A DNA stretch of 64,000 nucleotides. Source: Mycolicibacterium sp. S2-37. Lineage in GTDB: Bacteria > Actinomycetota > Actinomycetes > Mycobacteriales > Mycobacteriaceae. Where the stretch lies: NCBI RefSeq assembly GCF_017352375.1, contig NZ_JAFEVR010000007.1, forward strand, positions 310,001 through 374,000, in the 5' to 3' direction. Shown one piece after another: positions 60,816 through 64,000 of this stretch (positions within the stretch are counted from its first letter, which is position 1; each line of letters opens with the position of its first letter). A program made the position numbers and the translations under genes. The notes under the pieces are model-generated. The model ran no database searches, was not told where the DNA came from, and saw only the letters and a program-made list of their open reading frames with translations.

Positions 60816-60941
60816 GAACACACCGGTGACGAAGTCCTGCACCAGATTCTGCGCACCGAAACCGATGGCAAGGCCGATCACGCCGGCAGAGGCGATGAAC
60901 GGCGTGATGTTCACCCCGAGCACGCGGGTCAGGACGGCGTT
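60816..60941 (-). pseudogene. Remnant of an MscS-type mechanosensitive channel (pore helix)
   Basis: Minus-strand reading gives [20 protein letters not shown] then [22 protein letters not shown], the TM3 pore helix of MscS channels. The segments before and after it (TM1-2, the beta domain) are missing; the frame continues with unrelated Pro/Arg-rich sequence to 60699. It overlaps the amt 3' end by 13 bp. A deletion remnant, not a functional gene. The remaining 60760-60815 holds nothing I recognise. Confidence 0.7.
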
Positions 60942-62218
60942 TCCGGCCCCCCGAACGGCCCCGGCCGGCGCGGTGCAGCGTGACCGTGGACGCCCTCGGC
61001 GTAGGCGGTCTCCGCGTGCTGGGAGAAGTCCACACCGGAGGTCTCGTCCTCTGCGCTGATCCGGAATCCGATGATCCGGTCGATCAGCTTGGCCAGCAGG
61101 AAGGACACCACGAACGCGTAGCCGGCCACCACCACGACGGCGAGGGCCTGCTTGCCGAGCTGGCCCAGCCCGCCTCCGTACAACAGTCCGCGCGGACCGC
61201 CGGTCATCACATCGGTGGCCAGGAAGCCGATCAGCAGCACACCGACCACTCCGCCGACGAAGTGGACGCCCACCACGTCGAGCGAATCGTCGTAGCCGAG
61301 GCGGAACTTCAGACCGATCGCGAAGGCGCACACGATACCGGCGACGAGGCCGACCACCACGGCGCCGAACGTGTTGACCGTGCCGCAGGACGGGGTGATC
61401 GCCACCAGGCCGGCGACCACACCCGACGCCGCACCGAACGTCGTGGGCCTACCGTCGCGGACCTGTTCGACGGTGAGCCAGCCGAGCATGCCCAGACATC
61501 CGGCGACCAGCGTGTTCAGGAAAACGGCGGCCGCTGTCCCGTTGGCGGCCAGCGCCGAACCGGCGTTGAAGCCGAACCATCCGAACCACAACAGCCCCAC
61601 CCCGAGCAGCACGAACGGCAGATTGTGCGGGCGCATGGCGTCCTTCTTGAAGCCGATCCGCGGTCCGAGCACCACGGCGAGCGCCAGAGCCGAGGCGCCG
61701 GAGACGATCTCGACAACCAGACCGCCGGCATAGTCCAGCACACCGAGGTTGAACAACCAACCCCCCGGCGCCCAAACCCAGTGCGCCACAACCGCATAAA
61801 CCACGACGGCCCAGATCGGGACGAACACCACCCAGGCGGCGAACTTCGCGCGGTCGGCGATGGCGCCGCTGATCAGCGCCGCGGTGATGATGGCGAAGCT
61901 GAGCTGGAAGGTGGCGAACAACAGCTCGGGCACTCCACCCCCGTGCATGGTCGCCGGAGTGATGCCGCTCATGCCGATGTGCGACAAGCCACCGATGAGT
62001 CCGCCTGCGCTCTCACCGGTGAACGCCAGGCTGTATCCGACGAGCAGCCAGGACACCGTCACCAGCGGGATGGCGATGAAGCTCATCATGATCATGTTCA
62101 GCACGCCGGTGGTGCGGACCATGCCGCCGTAGAAGATGGCCAGCCCCGGCGTCATGAGCAGGACGAGCGCGGTGCTGATGAGCAGCCATGCCGTGGCGGC
62201 GGTATCGATGTCGGGCAC
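60929..62218 (-). CDS. amt: Ammonium transporter (Amt family)
   Basis: Eleven-helix ammonium channel of 429 residues. N-terminus [20 protein letters not shown] is diagnostic. The twin pore histidines lie in [12 protein letters not shown] and [15 protein letters not shown] 62218 is preceded by AAGGAG about 10 nt upstream; the longer open frame to 62473 has no membrane similarity. No glnB/glnD genes follow, so it is probably a second Amt. A GlnR-like box at 62288-62303 predicts induction under nitrogen limitation. Confidence 0.93.
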   Translation of the reverse strand: MPDIDTAATAWLLISTALVLLMTPGLAIFYGGMVRTTGVLNMIMMSFIAIPLVTVSWLLVGYSLAFTGESAGGLIGGLSHIGMSGITPATMHGGGVPELLFATFQLSFAIITAALISGAIADRAKFAAWVVFVPIWAVVVYAVVAHWVWAPGGWLFNLGVLDYAGGLVVEIVSGASALALAVVLGPRIGFKKDAMRPHNLPFVLLGVGLLWFGWFGFNAGSALAANGTAAAVFLNTLVAGCLGMLGWLTVEQVRDGRPTTFGAASGVVAGLVAITPSCGTVNTFGAVVVGLVAGIVCAFAIGLKFRLGYDDSLDVVGVHFVGGVVGVLLIGFLATDVMTGGPRGLLYGGGLGQLGKQALAVVVVAGYAFVVSFLLAKLIDRIIGFRISAEDETSGVDFSQHAETAYAEGVHGHAAPRRPGPFGGPETPS

Positions 62219-62287
62219 TTGTCCGGTTCTCCTTCGACGGTCCCGATCGAGAATGTCGGTCTCGCGTTTCAACGAAACGGCGATCGT

Positions 62288-62303
62288 GTTTCCGGAATGT
62301 TTC
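62288..62303 (-). promoter_or_regulatory. GlnR-like box upstream of amt
   Basis: On the minus strand GAAAC-ATTCCG-GAAAC: two GAAAC half-sites with 6-bp spacing, matching the actinobacterial GlnR consensus GTnAC-n6-GAAAC at most positions. It lies 70 bp upstream of the amt start. A further GTTTC-AAC-GAAAC palindrome is at 62266-62278. Confidence 0.6.
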
Positions 62304-62378
62304 GCGGAGCGCGCCACCGCGGTAGGGACAGCCCTACCCTGAGTACGCGGGCGGACCGGATGGGAGTGACGCCGACAG

Positions 62379-63698
62379 ATGCCTAGCGTCAGCAGCATGA
62401 TCAGCGCCACCACGCCGACGGCGACGGTACGGCAGGAGCGGGTGGGTGTCGTACGCCAACTCGGCATCGACACCGGCTACGTGCTGCTCGGTCTGCCCCT
62501 GGCCGCGGTGAGCTTCAGCGTCACCGTGACCGGTGTGTCGGCCGGCCTGGGCAGCTTGGTCGTCCTGATCGGCGTGCCGATCCTCACCGCCACGCTGTTC
62601 GTCGCCCGGTGTTTCGCCGACATCGAACGCCTGCGCTTTCCCGCCGTCCTGCGGCTGCCCCGGACCCGGCCCACGTATCGCGCACCGGCCCGGGGAGCCG
62701 GCGTGTGGACGCGGATCGTGACACCGCTGACCCAGTCGCAGTTCTGGCTCGACCTCACCCACGGGCTCCTGCATTTCCCGATCGCGGTGACCACGTTCTG
62801 TGTCGTCGTCAGCTGGTGGGCCGTGGCGATCGGCGGCACGCTGACCATCGCGTGGGACTGGAGCATCCCCCGCGGACCCGACAACACGTCACTGGCGCAG
62901 CTCGTGGGGCTGGGCGACAGCGCCGTCGCCAGGATCGGCTTCCAGACCGCCATCGGACTGGTCTGCCTGGCCACCCTGCCGCTGGTGACGCGGGGTTGCG
63001 CCCTCGTCTCGGCGGCCTTCAGCCGGTTCCTGTTGACCGGCGTCGCCGAGATGCGCCAGACGATCACCGTGTTGACCGAGCAGAAGGCCGCGGCCGCATC
63101 AGCCGAGGCGGCCGCGCTGCGTCGACTGGAACGCGACATCCACGACGGCCCGCAACAGCGGCTGGTGCGACTGGCGATGGATCTGAGCCGCGCCCGCCAG
63201 CAGCTGGGCACCGACCCGGCCGCACTGCGCGCCGCGCTGGACGAGGCGGTCAGCCAGACCCAGGAGACGCTCGACGAACTGCGGGCGCTGTCCCGGGGCA
63301 TCGCCCCGCCGGTGCTCACCGATCGCGGTCTCCCGAGTGCGCTTGCCGCGCTCGCCGTGCGATGTACGGTGCCCGTCGAGCTGGCCGTGGATCCTGAACT
63401 GGGCACCCCGGCGGGCCGGCTCGACGCCGCGGTCGAGAGCACCGTGTACTTCGCGGTCGCCGAGGCGCTGACCAACGTGGCCAAACACAGCGGTGCCCGC
63501 AACTGCTGGATCACCGTCGCCCATGCACCGGGCCGGATCACCGTCGAGATCACCGACGACGGGGACGGCGGCGCACACCTGTCGAAAGGTCACGGGCTGT
63601 CGGGGCTCGACGATCGGGTGCGGGCCGGCGGCGGCACGTTGACCGTCGTGAGTCCGGTCGGCGGCCCGACGACCGTCGGGGTGGCGCTGCCGTGCTGA
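62379..63698 (+). CDS. Sensor histidine kinase, NarL/DesK (HisKA_3) type
   Basis: Membrane histidine kinase of 439 residues. Four hydrophobic segments lie in the first 220 residues (GYVLLGLPLAAVSFSV, PIAVTTFCVVVSWWAVAI), with a small sensor region. The phosphoacceptor is H255 in LERDIHDGPQQRLVRLAMDL. The ATPase domain has AEALTNVAKHS (N-box), ITDDGDGG and GHGLSGLDDRV. ATG 62379; ATG 62397 is possible. Stop overlaps the response regulator start. Divergent from amt across 160 bp; a link to nitrogen status is possible but unproven. Confidence 0.9.
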   Translation: MPSVSSMISATTPTATVRQERVGVVRQLGIDTGYVLLGLPLAAVSFSVTVTGVSAGLGSLVVLIGVPILTATLFVARCFADIERLRFPAVLRLPRTRPTYRAPARGAGVWTRIVTPLTQSQFWLDLTHGLLHFPIAVTTFCVVVSWWAVAIGGTLTIAWDWSIPRGPDNTSLAQLVGLGDSAVARIGFQTAIGLVCLATLPLVTRGCALVSAAFSRFLLTGVAEMRQTITVLTEQKAAAASAEAAALRRLERDIHDGPQQRLVRLAMDLSRARQQLGTDPAALRAALDEAVSQTQETLDELRALSRGIAPPVLTDRGLPSALAALAVRCTVPVELAVDPELGTPAGRLDAAVESTVYFAVAEALTNVAKHSGARNCWITVAHAPGRITVEITDDGDGGAHLSKGHGLSGLDDRVRAGGGTLTVVSPVGGPTTVGVALPC

Positions 63699-64000
63699 GA
63701 ATCGTGGTCGCCGATGATTCGGTGTTGTTGCGGGAAGGCCTGATCCGGCTGCTCTCCGAGAATGGACACCAGGTGGTGGCCGCCGTCGGCGACGGGCCCT
63801 CGCTGGTGGCGGCGGTCGAGAACCACCGCCCCGATGTCTCCGTGGTGGACGTGCGGATGCCGCCGTCACACACCGATGAAGGTTTGCGCGCCGCCGTCGA
63901 GGCACGCCTGCGTGTCCCCCGATCTCCGGTACTGGTGCTGTCCCAGTACGTCGAGGTGTCCTACGCCGACGACCTGCTGGCCGACGGCGCGGGCGGTATC
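63692..64000 (+). CDS. Response regulator receiver domain (NarL/LuxR type), 3' end outside window
   Basis: The first 103 codons of a response regulator. GTG 63692 overlaps the kinase stop. Residues D8-D9 (VVADDS) and phosphoacceptor D53 (SVVDVRMPP) are present, then VLVLSQYVEVSYADDLLADG. The DNA-binding domain lies beyond the edge; LuxR type is inferred from the HisKA_3 partner. Confidence 0.87.
   Translation, partial: MLRIVVADDSVLLREGLIRLLSENGHQVVAAVGDGPSLVAAVENHRPDVSVVDVRMPPSHTDEGLRAAVEARLRVPRSPVLVLSQYVEVSYADDLLADGAGGI

Overview
The window is high-GC actinobacterial DNA, most likely from a fast-growing mycobacterium (Mycolicibacterium-like). Evidence: two 13E12-type DUF222/HNH genes, two DUF3159 membrane proteins, a Ski2-like helicase with a mycobacterial C-terminal region, a CeoC-like TrkA protein, an AurF/DUF4873 pair, many GTG starts, GTGA/ATGA start-stop overlaps, and leaderless-looking promoters. 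The species is inferred. No rRNA, tRNA, CRISPR array, insertion sequence or prophage was seen. Everything below was read by eye; no database search was run.

Layout. 1-10.7 kb holds an amidohydrolase, a secreted protein, DUF3159, a stand-alone LigD-type polymerase, a molybdopterin oxidoreductase, a cation/proton antiporter divergent from a TrkA protein, a metallophosphoesterase, an aldo/keto reductase and an SDR. 10.8-14.2 kb is a solute-binding lipoprotein / TetR / agmatinase-like operon behind a palindrome. 14.3-15.5 kb is a frameshifted HNH gene. 15.5-19.2 kb is a HapE-like Baeyer-Villiger monooxygenase / zinc alcohol dehydrogenase / SDR operon, divergent from a GH3 glucosidase. 21.6-26.6 kb holds an NTF2-like/Nudix pair divergent from the most unusual unit in the window: a tandem-repeat acidic peptide, a JmjC-type oxygenase and a Suc_Fer-like thioredoxin-fold protein, followed by an EAL-DICT protein. 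26.6-32 kb has a phospholipase D family protein, an acyltransferase and a helicase.

32-39.5 kb contains an FMO / TetR / alpha-beta hydrolase operon under two phased palindromes, an SDR behind an IdeR/DtxR-like box, and an MFS exporter divergent from a flavin hydroxylase operon with two matching 16-bp operators between them, then a VanY-type peptidase. 40-49.8 kb holds an intact HNH gene, two ArsR/SRPBCC operons with leaderless promoters, a GAF-ANTAR antiterminator, a decayed esterase, an AurF-DUF4873/TetR divergon and an AraC regulator. 49.9-60.8 kb has NmrA-like and PPOX-like proteins, a secreted GH5 hydrolase, MFS + MalQ, an MTHFR-like protein coupled to a methyltransferase, a TetR with duplicated operators, an S9 peptidase and a second DUF3159. 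60.8-64 kb has an MscS remnant, an ammonium transporter behind a GlnR-like box, and a NarL-type two-component pair running off the end.

Overall this is a chromosomal accessory region of an oxidative catabolism generalist: three flavin monooxygenase operons, several SDR/ADH genes and many local TetR/ArsR/AraC switches whose operators can often be seen. Three degraded genes (HNH frameshift, esterase C-terminus, MscS pore fragment) show active gene loss.
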